This document shows, piece after piece, positions 48,856 to 57,616 of a stretch of 64,000 nucleotides of DNA; position 1 is the stretch's first letter, and every line of letters begins with the position of its first letter. This DNA comes from Alistipes putredinis DSM 17216. GTDB lineage: Bacteria; Bacteroidota; Bacteroidia; Bacteroidales; Rikenellaceae. The notes beneath the pieces are model-generated. The model did not search any database, was not told the DNA's origin, and worked only from the letters and a program-made list of their open reading frames with translations. The stretch covers positions 186,001-250,000 of the forward strand of contig NZ_DS499579.1 in the NCBI RefSeq assembly GCF_000154465.1. Reading direction: 5' to 3'. The position numbers were made by a program, and so were the translations under genes.

Positions 48856-51402
48856 ATGCTGACAGAAGAAGAAAAGAATGCCGGATTGGAGGGAAAAATC
48901 ATTCCCATCAATATCGAAGAGCAGATGAAGTCCGCTTACATCGACTATTCGATGTCCGTTATCGTATCGCGTGCGCTGCCGGACGTGCGGGACGGTTTGA
49001 AGCCCGTACACCGTCGTATTCTTTACGATATGAGTGCGGAACTGAACCTCTACTCCGACAAACCCACGCGTAAATCCGCCCGTATCGTCGGCGACGTGCT
49101 GGGTAAGTTCCACCCGCACGGCGACAGTTCGGTCTATGAAGCGATGGTGCGTATGGCCCAGGATTGGTCGATGCGCTACCCGCTGGTGGACGGTCAGGGT
49201 AACTTCGGTTCGATGGACGGCGATTCGCCTGCGGCGATGCGTTATACCGAGGCCCGCATGCAGAAGATCACCGATGAGGTGATGGCCGATATCGACAAGG
49301 ATACGATCGATTGGACGCTCAACTTCGACGATACGATCCCCGAACCTACGGTGCTTCCGACGAAGATCCCCTTGTTGCTGGTGAACGGCGCGAGCGGTAT
49401 CGCCGTCGGTATGGCGACCAATATGGCGCCGCACAATCTGGGCGAGGTGATCGATGCCTGCTGTGCTTTCGTGGACAATCCGGAGATAGCATGTGAGGAA
49501 CTGCTCAAGTACGTCAAGGGCCCCGATTTCCCGACCGGAGGAATTATTTACGGCTACGAAGGGGTTCGGGAAGCGTTGCTGACAGGCCGGGGCCGTGTGG
49601 TCATGCGTGCCCGCACGGAGATCGAGCATACGGCCAGCGGCCGCGAGTGCATCGTCATCACCGAAATTCCCTATATGGTCAACAAGGCGGAGATGATCAA
49701 GAAGATCGCCGACCTTATCAACGAAAAGAAGATCGAGGGCATTTCCTATATCAACGACGAGTCCGACCGGAACGGCATGCGTATCATCGTCATCCTGAAA
49801 CACGATGCCGTGGCGAGCGTGGTGCTCAATACGCTGTATAAGAATACGCCGCTGCAAACCTCGTTCGCGGTGAACAACATCGCGCTGGTGAACGGTCGTC
49901 CGATGATGCTCAATCTGCTGGATCTGGTGCAGCATTTCGTCGAGCACCGCCACGACGTGATCGTGCGGCGCACGCGCTTCGATTTGGCCAAGGCCGAGAA
50001 GAGGCTGCATATCGTGTTGGGTCTGCTCATCGCGCAGGACAACATCGACGAGATCATCCACATCATCCGGGCAGCCAAGAACCCCGACTTGGCCAAGCAG
50101 GCCATGATGGAGCGCTTCAGCTTGAGCGACGCACAGGCTTCGGCCATTATCGAGATGCGTCTACGCGCTCTGACGGGACTCGAACACGACAAGCTGGTTG
50201 CCGAGCGCAACGAGCTGGAGGCGCAGATCGCTTATTTCAACGATGTGCTGGGCAGCCGCGAATTGCAGATGAAGATCGTTAAGGACGAATTGTTGGAGGT
50301 GAAGGCCAAATACGGCGACGAACGGCGCTCGGAGATCGTTTACGCTTCCGAAGAGTTCAACCCGGAGGATTTCTACGCCGACGACGAGATGGTCATCACC
50401 ATTTCGCACCTGGGCTATATCAAACGTACGCCGCTGGCCGAATACCGTACCCAGAACCGGGGCGGCGTCGGCGCCAAGGGCAGCGCGACGCGCGACGAGG
50501 ATTTCATCGAGCATATCTATATGGCCACGATGCACAATACGATGCTCTTCTTCACGGAGAAAGGCCGTTGCTATTGGCTCAAGGTTTACGAGATTCCCGA
50601 AGGGACGCGCTCCTCGAAAGGACGGGCGATTCAGAACGTCATCCAGATCGAGCCGGACGACAAGGTGCGTGCCTATATCAACGTGAAGCGTCTGGACGAT
50701 GCGGAATACGTGAACAACAACTATATCATCATGTGTACCAAGGACGGCACGATCAAGAAGACCAAACTGGAAGCGTACTCGCGTCCCCGTCAGAACGGCG
50801 TCAATGCCATCGTGATCCGCGAGGGCGACCAGTTGATCGAGGCCAAACTCACCAGCGGCAGCGCCGAGGTAATGATCGCGGCCCGGGAAGGCAAGGCGAT
50901 CCGCTTCAACGAGAACACGGTGCGTCCGATCGGACGTGTCGGGGCCGGTGTGCGCGGTATTTCGCTCGACGAAGGCGACGAGGTGGTCGGCATGATCTGC
51001 ATCGAACCCAATAGCTCGCAGGACGTGCTGGTACTCAGCGAGAACGGTTACGGCAAGCGTACCGATCTGGACGAATACCGCATTACCAACCGCGGCGGCA
51101 AGGGTGTGAAGACGATCAACATTACGGAAAAAACCGGCAAGCTGATTTCGATCCAGGCTGTGACCGACGAGAACGACCTGATGATTATTAACCGTTCGGG
51201 GCTGACGATCCGTACGGCGGTAGATCAGATCCGTGTGGCGGGACGTGCTACGCAGGGCGTGCGTATCATCAACCTGCGTGAGGGAGATGCCATCGCTTCG
51301 GTAATTGCCGTTCCCGCCAACGAAGAGGAGGAGCCGGCGGTCCTCGATGGGGCGGGCGCTCCGGAATCCGAGTCCGAAGAGAACGTTAGTAAAGAACAAT
51401 AG
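48856..51402 (+). CDS. gyrA: DNA gyrase subunit A
   Basis: Cleavage subunit of gyrase, which supercoils DNA. 848 residues from ATG 48856 (MLTEEEKNAGLEGKIIPINI); an ATG 42 bp upstream is less likely. VRDGLKPVHRRILYDM, FHPHGDSSVYEAMVRMAQDW (the quinolone region, with Ser at the E. coli 83 position and Glu at 87) and the catalytic Tyr in AAMRYTEARM are intact. The C-terminal pinwheel carries a gyrase-box-like NRGGKGVKT (usually QRGGKG), which separates it from ParC. The acidic tail ends SEENVSKEQ. The TPR gene follows after 35 bp. Confidence 0.97.
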   Translation: MLTEEEKNAGLEGKIIPINIEEQMKSAYIDYSMSVIVSRALPDVRDGLKPVHRRILYDMSAELNLYSDKPTRKSARIVGDVLGKFHPHGDSSVYEAMVRMAQDWSMRYPLVDGQGNFGSMDGDSPAAMRYTEARMQKITDEVMADIDKDTIDWTLNFDDTIPEPTVLPTKIPLLLVNGASGIAVGMATNMAPHNLGEVIDACCAFVDNPEIACEELLKYVKGPDFPTGGIIYGYEGVREALLTGRGRVVMRARTEIEHTASGRECIVITEIPYMVNKAEMIKKIADLINEKKIEGISYINDESDRNGMRIIVILKHDAVASVVLNTLYKNTPLQTSFAVNNIALVNGRPMMLNLLDLVQHFVEHRHDVIVRRTRFDLAKAEKRLHIVLGLLIAQDNIDEIIHIIRAAKNPDLAKQAMMERFSLSDAQASAIIEMRLRALTGLEHDKLVAERNELEAQIAYFNDVLGSRELQMKIVKDELLEVKAKYGDERRSEIVYASEEFNPEDFYADDEMVITISHLGYIKRTPLAEYRTQNRGGVGAKGSATRDEDFIEHIYMATMHNTMLFFTEKGRCYWLKVYEIPEGTRSSKGRAIQNVIQIEPDDKVRAYINVKRLDDAEYVNNNYIIMCTKDGTIKKTKLEAYSRPRQNGVNAIVIREGDQLIEAKLTSGSAEVMIAAREGKAIRFNENTVRPIGRVGAGVRGISLDEGDEVVGMICIEPNSSQDVLVLSENGYGKRTDLDEYRITNRGGKGVKTINITEKTGKLISIQAVTDENDLMIINRSGLTIRTAVDQIRVAGRATQGVRIINLREGDAIASVIAVPANEEEEPAVLDGAGAPESESEENVSKEQ

Positions 51403-51437
51403 AAGATAATACCTATAAATTAAAAACCCCGTTCATT

Positions 51438-52769
51438 ATGAAAAAACTTATTTTGGCCCTGGCCGCCGTTGCCTTGTTGGGAACTGCTGCCCAGGCACAG
51501 AAAATCAACAAGGAGGCCTTGTTGCAGAAGATCGAAAAGAACGAAACGGCGAGTGCCGATGCGAAGAAGGGAGCGAAAGCCGCTACCTGGCTCAATTTGG
51601 GTAAGAGCTATGTCGAGGCCATACTCGCTCCTACCAAAGACCTCTATGTCGGAGAACTCGGCCTGCAGCTGGATATGACATTCGGCAGCCCGAAGTCGAT
51701 CGACGAAGTGACGATCAACGGGATGTCGGTGGCCGCACAGAATTACGATTATTTGACCGTTTATGTTTCCAATGGACAGGTCATCGGCTGGAAGGAGATA
51801 GAACCTGTAAAGGAAGGTGCTATCGATAAGGCGATCGCTGCTTTGAACAAGGCTTACGAACTCGATTCCAAGCAGGGTCCGAAAGTCAAGGAGCAGCTTA
51901 TGGCGATCAGCAACTACTGTTCGCAATTGGGCGATGCTTGCAATAATATCGGTGAATACAAACTCGGTTCGGAGGCTTTCGAAACCGCTTTCCGCGCGGA
52001 GATGAGTCCGGCTTGCGGTACTCCCGACGCTTCGCGCCTTTACTATGCGGGCTATCTGGCCGCTGCTGCCGGCGAGAAGGACGCTGCTGAATATGCTCGC
52101 GGCGTGGAATTGTTGAATAAGGCGCTTGAAATGGGATATACGGATGACAACGGTATGATCTATTACTACCTGTTCCATAATTATTATGGCCAGCGTGAGG
52201 CGGACCGTGCCAATGTCCTGAAAGCCAAAGACGCCCTGATGACCGGTATTACTAAATTCCCGAAGAATCAGGATATTCTCAAGAGTTTGATTATGTTGTA
52301 TTCGATGGAAGAGGGATTGGGCGATTCGTCGGAACTGGTTACGATGCTCGACGATGCGATTGCCGGTGATCCCCAGAACATCGAACTGTGGTTCAGCCGT
52401 GCCCAGATCTTCGTTTCGTTGGAGGATTACGATGAGGCGATTGCCTCCCTGGAGAAGGCGATCGAACTGAATCCTCAGTCTTATGAAGCGCAGTTCTTTA
52501 CGGGTTACTACATCATTATGAAGGCCGATGCACTGAATCAGGAGGCCAATGAGAAAGAATATACCAATGCGGGCGAGTATGAAGCCGACCAGAAGGAGAT
52601 TCTTTCGATCTATTCGCAGGCTGTTCCCTATCTGGAAGTTGCCCATGAGATTATGCCGCAAAATCCCGATCCCGTACAGCTGCTCAAGACTCTTTGCTAT
52701 CGTCTGCGCGACGAACCCGGCATGATGGAGAAATACGAGAAATACAACGAGCTTTACAAACAGATGTAA
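51438..52769 (+). CDS. Exported TPR-repeat protein
   Basis: 443-residue protein with a signal peptide (about 1-20, ends AAQAQ) and TPR repeats, clearest at about 125-155 and 305-345 (NIELWFSRAQIFVSLEDYDE; AIASLEKAIELNPQSYEAQF). Between them lie helical segments with the same periodicity. TPR arrays mediate protein contacts; the partner is not known. It directly follows gyrA, an arrangement also seen in other Bacteroidota, and ends at the terminator 52791-52825. Confidence 0.85.
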   Translation: MKKLILALAAVALLGTAAQAQKINKEALLQKIEKNETASADAKKGAKAATWLNLGKSYVEAILAPTKDLYVGELGLQLDMTFGSPKSIDEVTINGMSVAAQNYDYLTVYVSNGQVIGWKEIEPVKEGAIDKAIAALNKAYELDSKQGPKVKEQLMAISNYCSQLGDACNNIGEYKLGSEAFETAFRAEMSPACGTPDASRLYYAGYLAAAAGEKDAAEYARGVELLNKALEMGYTDDNGMIYYYLFHNYYGQREADRANVLKAKDALMTGITKFPKNQDILKSLIMLYSMEEGLGDSSELVTMLDDAIAGDPQNIELWFSRAQIFVSLEDYDEAIASLEKAIELNPQSYEAQFFTGYYIIMKADALNQEANEKEYTNAGEYEADQKEILSIYSQAVPYLEVAHEIMPQNPDPVQLLKTLCYRLRDEPGMMEKYEKYNELYKQM

Positions 52770-52790
52770 TTCGAACGTTGGTTTCCAAAT

Positions 52791-52825
52791 AAAGCCCGGA
52801 GCAAGACGCTCCGGGCTTTTTGTTT
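52791..52825 (+). terminator. Intrinsic terminator of the gyrA operon
   Basis: AAAGCCCGGAGC (52791-52802) and GCTCCGGGCTTT (52808-52819) are exact complements with a 5-nt loop, then TTTGTTTTT. Confidence 0.9.
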
Positions 52826-53055
52826 TTCAACCGATCACTTTGTTTACAGACACGTTTGTTCCCTGTACCGAAATGGCGGCAGCGGTGCGAAGAGGAAAGT
52901 TCCGTATAATCTTTTCGTTACTGTTGAAAAATTTATTGCAGTACGGTGTATGCAGTAGTTGAAGAGGAAGGGATCTGCCGGACGAAGAACCCCGGTTATT
53001 TGGATCGGCGGAGAGGAAGGGCCGTCCTTTGCAGGGCGAAGATACGTCGGGAAAT

Positions 53056-54372
53056 TTATGCCGCAGCTTTTCGATAGATGAGCCGCAGGCGCCGGGTCAT
53101 CAGGAGTTGCAGCGTGCCGCGCAGGAACATATAGAGCGTGAAGGCCAGCCAAAGGGCGTTGTTTCCGATGACGGGATAGAGCGAGTAGAAGATACCGAAA
53201 TAGGCGACGGTCGAGAGCAGCATCGAATTGCGCATCACTTTGGTTTCGGTCGCACCCACCATGATACCGTCCATGATGAAGGGCATGGCGCTGGCCAGCG
53301 GGATGAGGATGATCCAGACGATGTAATTACCCGCCGTCGAAACGACCTGTGCTGCGTCCGGAGTTCCGGCCTTGATGAAAATGCCTAACAGGTCGCGCCA
53401 CCAGATGAGGTATATGCCGACGAACAGCACCGAGATCAGTGTGCCCCAGCCCAGACAACGTCCCAGGCAGCGACGCAGCGATTGTTCGTCCCGGGCTCCG
53501 ATGAAGCGTCCCGTGAGGGCTTCGGCGGCATAGGCGAAGCCGTCGTTCATGTAGGAGAAAAGGGTGAATATCTGGAGCAGAAGCGTATTGACCGTCAGCA
53601 GGATCGGGTCCTCCATACGGGCCGATGCCGCCGTGAAGAAGGTATATACGGCTACGATACAGAGCGTACGGACGATGATGTCGCGGTTGATGAGGAAAAA
53701 TTTCCGCACCGGTTCCCAGTCCACCACTTCACGCCACGTAAACCGTGTGAGAATTTTGCGGTATCGCAGGATAAGCAGCAGGACCGCCAGCAGGACCCCC
53801 GTATTTTGGGCCACGACCGAGCCATAGGCGATGCCCGTGATGCCCATGCCGTGTCCGAATACGAGCCACAGGCTCGTGGAAACGTGTACGATATTCACCG
53901 TGACGGCGATACACATCGGGATCACGGCATTCTGCATGCCTGTGTACCAGCCGTTGAATCCGAAGAGCATGATACCGGCGGGTACCGCCCAGATGCGGGC
54001 GTAGAAATAGTCGTGTACGATTTCGTTGCCGTTCATGGCCCATAGTGCCAGTCGCCCCAGAGGGTTTTGGAAGCAAATAACCAGCAGGCCGAGGATCGCT
54101 GCGACCAGGATGCCCCGGACGAGCATGTTGGTGCATTCGTGGAAATTTCCTGCACCGAAAGCCTGCGCCGTGAGTCCGCTGGTACCCATGCGCACGAAGC
54201 TGCAGTTCCAGTAGATGAAGTTGAAGATGGATACGCCGATGGCGAGTGCCCCGATCGTCGCTGCGGAGTTGTCCAGGTGTCCTGCGACGGCGGAACTCAC
54301 GATACCCATAAGGGGGACCGTGATGTTGGAGATGATGTTCGGAACGGCTAATCGGAGGATTTCTCGGTTCAT
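53056..54372 (-). CDS. MATE-family efflux transporter (DinF-like)
   Basis: 438-residue, 12-span MATE protein using ion gradients to export organic substrates. Start ATG 54372 (MNREILRLAVPN), since the upstream extension has no support. The two six-span halves are visible: half one begins LAVPNIISNITVPLMGIVSS with AGHLDNSAATIGALAIG, and half two begins around 235 (RDIIVRTLCIVAVYTFFTAA) with LTGRFIGARDE. The NISNIT start and FIYWNCSFVRMGTSGLTAQA are typical of the DinF branch. Substrate not determined. It is convergent with the gyrA operon. Confidence 0.92.
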   Translation of the reverse strand: MNREILRLAVPNIISNITVPLMGIVSSAVAGHLDNSAATIGALAIGVSIFNFIYWNCSFVRMGTSGLTAQAFGAGNFHECTNMLVRGILVAAILGLLVICFQNPLGRLALWAMNGNEIVHDYFYARIWAVPAGIMLFGFNGWYTGMQNAVIPMCIAVTVNIVHVSTSLWLVFGHGMGITGIAYGSVVAQNTGVLLAVLLLILRYRKILTRFTWREVVDWEPVRKFFLINRDIIVRTLCIVAVYTFFTAASARMEDPILLTVNTLLLQIFTLFSYMNDGFAYAAEALTGRFIGARDEQSLRRCLGRCLGWGTLISVLFVGIYLIWWRDLLGIFIKAGTPDAAQVVSTAGNYIVWIILIPLASAMPFIMDGIMVGATETKVMRNSMLLSTVAYFGIFYSLYPVIGNNALWLAFTLYMFLRGTLQLLMTRRLRLIYRKAAA

Positions 54373-54390
54373 GTCCTGGGTTTTGATGCG

Positions 54391-54398
54391 CAAATATA
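54391..54398 (-). promoter_or_regulatory. -7 element of the MATE gene
   Basis: The minus strand reads TATATTTG 19 bp before the ATG at 54372; the -33 position has TTTC (near-match) at 19 nt. Confidence 0.55.
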
Positions 54399-54516
54399 CG
54401 GCTTTTACGGGTAAGGGGAAATATTTTGGCACGGTATTTCGATCGGATTTCCGCAGGGATAATCCTCTTTTTCCGGAAAATAGCGGCTGTCGGTGCCGTT
54501 ATCCCGAAAATTCGAT

Positions 54517-54524
54517 TACCTTTG
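54517..54524 (+). promoter_or_regulatory. -7 element of the rluB-like gene
   Basis: TACCTTTG, an exact TAnnTTTG match. No good -33 TTTG. The predicted leader is about 186 nt. Confidence 0.5.
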
Positions 54525-54530
54525 CTGCCT

Positions 54531-54716
54531 GCACCGGTATTTTCGGCCGGTGCGGAATGCCGGGGTTTTCCCTGTTATGCAGGGGAAATCGAGTGAAATT
54601 GCCGATTTGGGACCTGGCGTCGTAAAACGCCGTAGCGTGAGTTTTGCGGGTTCCATCGACGATTGCGATTTCCGGGAATACGACTTATTAAATTCGCAAA
54701 ACTCACAGAATCGATT
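54531..54716 (+). promoter_or_regulatory. Structured leader with long-range pairing before rluB-like ATG
   Basis: Local hairpins: GCACCGG/CCGGTGC (about 54532-54556), TTTCCCTG/CAGGGGAAA (about 54576-54598), and GGCGT/ACGCC (54616-54631). In addition GTGAGTTTTGCG (54637-54648) is the exact complement of CGCAAAACTCAC (54695-54706), which ends 10 bp before the ATG. Pairing of those arms would hide the translation start. The mechanism is an inference. Confidence 0.4.
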
Positions 54717-56072
54717 ATGAAAGATTTCAAAAACGACTCGGATACGACGTTGGCCCGCTTCGGGCGCGATAAGCGGGCGCGTATTTCCTCTGCGGAGCGT
54801 ATCGAGCGTCGCCCGCGTTTGCAGCGTGATGCCGCCGATTCGGAGCACTCTTCGGACAGCCGTCCGCGCGCATCTTACAACCCTAATTTTACGAGCGACA
54901 ACCGTCCCGTGCGGGAAGACCGTGCGCACCGTGACGATTCCCGTCGTTTCGGGAACCGGTCGTTCGGTTCGGACGACCGACGTAGGAACGATGCTGCAGA
55001 TCGGGAGTTCAAGCCTCGTTTTTCGGAGCGGAAAGACGGGTACGCTTCCCGCCCGTACGAGGATAACAAACCGGGCGGTTTCAAGAAGTTCGGCAAACCT
55101 TACGGTGAGCAGAAGGAGGGGCGCGACCGGTCATTCGGCGATCGGAAATCCGGCGGTTATAGCCGTTCGGACAAACCTTACGGCGAACGTCGGTACGACG
55201 ACCGCAAACAGGACGGTTACAAGACATTCGATAAGCCTTACGGTGAACGCCGTTCCGACGATCGGAAATCCGGTGGGTTCCGGGGCGGCGACCGCTCGTT
55301 CGGCCGCCGGGACGATAAGTTCCGAAGTTATCCCAGATACAATCCCAACAAACCAACGGGCGAGATACGCCTGAACCGTTTCATCGCCCAGTCGGGGATC
55401 TGTTCGCGCCGCGAAGCGGACGATTTCATCCAGGCGGGGCTGGTGACCGTCAATGGGGTGGTCGTGACGACGCTGGGAACGAAAGTCCAGCCTACGGACG
55501 AGGTGAAATTCAACGACAGCCGTGTCGAGGGCGAGAAGAAGGTCTATCTGGTGCTCAACAAGCCCAAGGGTTACGTGACTTCGCTCGACGATCCCCACGC
55601 CGACAAGACGGTCATGGAGTTGGTGAAGGACGCCTGTACGGAGCGTATCTATCCTGTGGGACGCCTCGATAAGAATAGTGTCGGGCTGTTACTTTTCACC
55701 AACGACGGCGATCTGACCCGCCAACTCACGCACCCTTCGTTCCAGAAGAAGAAGATTTACCAGGTGTCGTTGGACAAGCCCCTCACCAAAGCGGATATGG
55801 AGCAGATCGCTCAAGGCATTACGCTGGAGGACGGCGAGATCTATGCCGATGAGATCGCCTATGTCAAGGAGGACAAGACGGAGGTGGGGATCGAGATCCA
55901 TTCGGGCCGCAACCGCATCGTGCGCCGTATTTTCGAGCATCTGGGTTATGCGGTCAAGAAACTTGACCGTGTTTACTACGCCGGGCTTTCGAAGAAAAAT
56001 CTCAAGCGGGGACAGTGGCGCTTCCTGACCCGCGAGGAGGTGCAGCGCCTCAAGTCGGGGCAGTATGAATAG
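54717..56072 (+). CDS. rluB: 23S rRNA pseudouridine synthase (RluB/RsuA family) with long disordered N-terminus
   Basis: 451 residues starting at ATG 54717 (MKDFKNDSDT). The catalytic half (about 220-451) has an S4 RNA-binding domain (IRLNRFIAQSGICSRREADD, VTVNGVVV) and the pseudouridine synthase core with catalytic Asp in YPVGRLDKNSVGLLLFTNDG and GRNRIVRRIFEHLGY. The first ~215 residues are an Arg/Asp/Gly/Lys-rich, disordered-looking extension with tandem KPYGERR-DDRK-GG repeats, about as long as the enzyme itself. RluB modifies the ribosomal large subunit; the exact uridine is not proven. Terminator at 56096-56129. Confidence 0.9.
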   Translation: MKDFKNDSDTTLARFGRDKRARISSAERIERRPRLQRDAADSEHSSDSRPRASYNPNFTSDNRPVREDRAHRDDSRRFGNRSFGSDDRRRNDAADREFKPRFSERKDGYASRPYEDNKPGGFKKFGKPYGEQKEGRDRSFGDRKSGGYSRSDKPYGERRYDDRKQDGYKTFDKPYGERRSDDRKSGGFRGGDRSFGRRDDKFRSYPRYNPNKPTGEIRLNRFIAQSGICSRREADDFIQAGLVTVNGVVVTTLGTKVQPTDEVKFNDSRVEGEKKVYLVLNKPKGYVTSLDDPHADKTVMELVKDACTERIYPVGRLDKNSVGLLLFTNDGDLTRQLTHPSFQKKKIYQVSLDKPLTKADMEQIAQGITLEDGEIYADEIAYVKEDKTEVGIEIHSGRNRIVRRIFEHLGYAVKKLDRVYYAGLSKKNLKRGQWRFLTREEVQRLKSGQYE

Positions 56073-56095
56073 GAGTGACGCCCAAGCGATGTATA

Positions 56096-56129
56096 AAGAA
56101 AGCCGAAATCCAAAGATTTCGGCTTTCTT
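56096..56129. terminator. Bidirectional terminator between rluB and the C11 gene
   Basis: AAGAAAGCCGAAATC (56096-56110) and GATTTCGGCTTTCTT (56115-56129) are exact complements with a CAAA loop, serving both convergent genes. Confidence 0.85.
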
Positions 56130-56170
56130 GTCGGATGTTCCATCGAGGATTTCCGTTCTGATCCGTCGGA

Positions 56171-57439
56171 TCAGTGGGTCGCCCGGTACCAGGAGGTCTG
56201 TGCCCATTCCGGGGCGAATCGTTCGCACGGGGCGCTGGTCGTTACGCCGGAATATTTTCCGTCTTCGATCGTATGCATCCCGTTCGGAGCGTCGCCCAAT
56301 CCATATACCGAGTAGAACGAAGGCGTATGCAGCCGGCTTTCCGTCGGGAAGGCCTTTCCCATTTGTGCTCTGAACTTATCGAGCAGCGGATCCTTTTCGT
56401 CGCAGATCGCCTCGATGTATCCCTGCAAGTCGTAGAATACATGCTCGTCGAGCCCTTCGTAGGTTTGCAGCGATGCCCGGTCGTACGTTTTCCCCGGATA
56501 CTTCGTTTCGATCTCCTTGACGATAGCCGCCAGCGGCTCCAGTTCGCCGGTGACCGTCAGGGCGATGCAGCCTGATTTCGTGGTCGCGCGGTTCATGTAA
56601 TAGTCATAGTATTCGCTGCAGACACCCGGCAGGTCGTAACTTGTGCCTGCATCGGCGAGCAGGTGCGGCAGAATATCGGTGTAGTTGAAACCGGCGGCCA
56701 TCACTTCACACGGTGAAGCGATGATGCGATCGGCACAACCGCGAAGATCGTACAATGCCTCGATCGAAGACATGAAGCAGGCGTCGAAGAGAAGGTAGTC
56801 GAAATGCAGCCCCGTGTTGCCGAAGGCCGCTGCCAGTTGCGGAATTTCAGCCCGCTTGCCGGAATCGCCCATCCAGCGGGTCGGCAGGGCATTCGGCATC
56901 GGGCTCCAGAAATCCTGGAATGCGGAGAACCGGATGGCATTGACCGACGTACCGTCCGGGACCCAACCCAGCCCGTGTCCGCCGAGGATCAGACCGTATC
57001 GACGTGCCGGAGCCTGTTCGGCCATGTAGGAGATAACTTCGGTGATCGTACCTCTGTCCATCGAGTTGAAGTCGGCGTCCGCCCAGCGGCGCAGGGTATC
57101 GACCTTGCAGTGTTCGTACGAGAACTGTGCTCCGGGTACGTAATCGTCGTTGCGGGGCGTATAGTAGAGTTCCAATACCATCGAAAGGCCTCTTTGAGGC
57201 TGGATGAAAACCAGTACGCGACTGTTGTGGAGTATGTTCCGGTCGATGGCGTTCATCGCGTCATCGACATTTTTCCTGAAGTAAGACCCCAGGTTGGTTC
57301 CTGTCAGATAGAACATAATGGTCTGGTCCGCCGTTTCGGGGACCGGCGGGCGGGGAGTGACCCCTTCGTCCTTGTTGCAGCCCGTGAAAAGGGTCGCTGC
57401 GAGTGCAAGGACAAGCACTATATGATGTAATTTTTTCAT
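56171..57439 (-). CDS. C11 (clostripain-like) cysteine peptidase lipoprotein
   Basis: 422-residue lipoprotein (lipobox TLFTGC, Cys about 21) of the C11 peptidase family, which cleaves after Arg or Lys. The catalytic His is in YGLILGGHGLGW (about 148-159) and the Cys in LLFDACFMSSIEAL (about 220-233), both in expected surroundings. ADQTIMFYLTGTNLGSYFR at the N-terminus is the typical first strand. Function in this organism is not known; C11 enzymes in gut Bacteroidota act on secreted or host proteins. The gene lies alone, convergent with rluB, with a C9 tract in its upstream region. Confidence 0.88.
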   Translation of the reverse strand: MKKLHHIVLVLALAATLFTGCNKDEGVTPRPPVPETADQTIMFYLTGTNLGSYFRKNVDDAMNAIDRNILHNSRVLVFIQPQRGLSMVLELYYTPRNDDYVPGAQFSYEHCKVDTLRRWADADFNSMDRGTITEVISYMAEQAPARRYGLILGGHGLGWVPDGTSVNAIRFSAFQDFWSPMPNALPTRWMGDSGKRAEIPQLAAAFGNTGLHFDYLLFDACFMSSIEALYDLRGCADRIIASPCEVMAAGFNYTDILPHLLADAGTSYDLPGVCSEYYDYYMNRATTKSGCIALTVTGELEPLAAIVKEIETKYPGKTYDRASLQTYEGLDEHVFYDLQGYIEAICDEKDPLLDKFRAQMGKAFPTESRLHTPSFYSVYGLGDAPNGMHTIEDGKYSGVTTSAPCERFAPEWAQTSWYRATH

Positions 57440-57491
57440 TTGGATCTCGTTCGGGGTGTTTCGTGCCCGTTTTGTGAAGGTTAGAAATACT

Positions 57492-57500
57492 CCCCCCCCC
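57492..57500 (-). repeat. C9 (minus-strand G9) tract upstream of the C11 gene
   Basis: Nine C on the plus strand, so nine G on the transcribed strand, 52 bp before the ATG at 57439. It may lie in or near the promoter or leader; no clear TAnnTTTG was found around it. Confidence 0.7.
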
Positions 57501-57616
57501 GCGTAGAGAGGAGGGTGCCTTTGCAGGATGATTCGGAGAAAAGAGTTGTTTTCATCTTATACTTTTATAATAAATTAGGCCGTTGAATTATGCCGGGGCT
57601 TCAAGAGCGGTTTTCG

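Larger units (their letters stand above)
54373..54716. other. Region between MATE and rluB-like genes; structured rluB leader
   Basis: About 344 bp holding two divergent -7 elements (54391-54398 minus, 54517-54524 plus) and a leader of about 186 nt before the rluB-like ATG, with several hairpins described separately. Confidence 0.5.
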
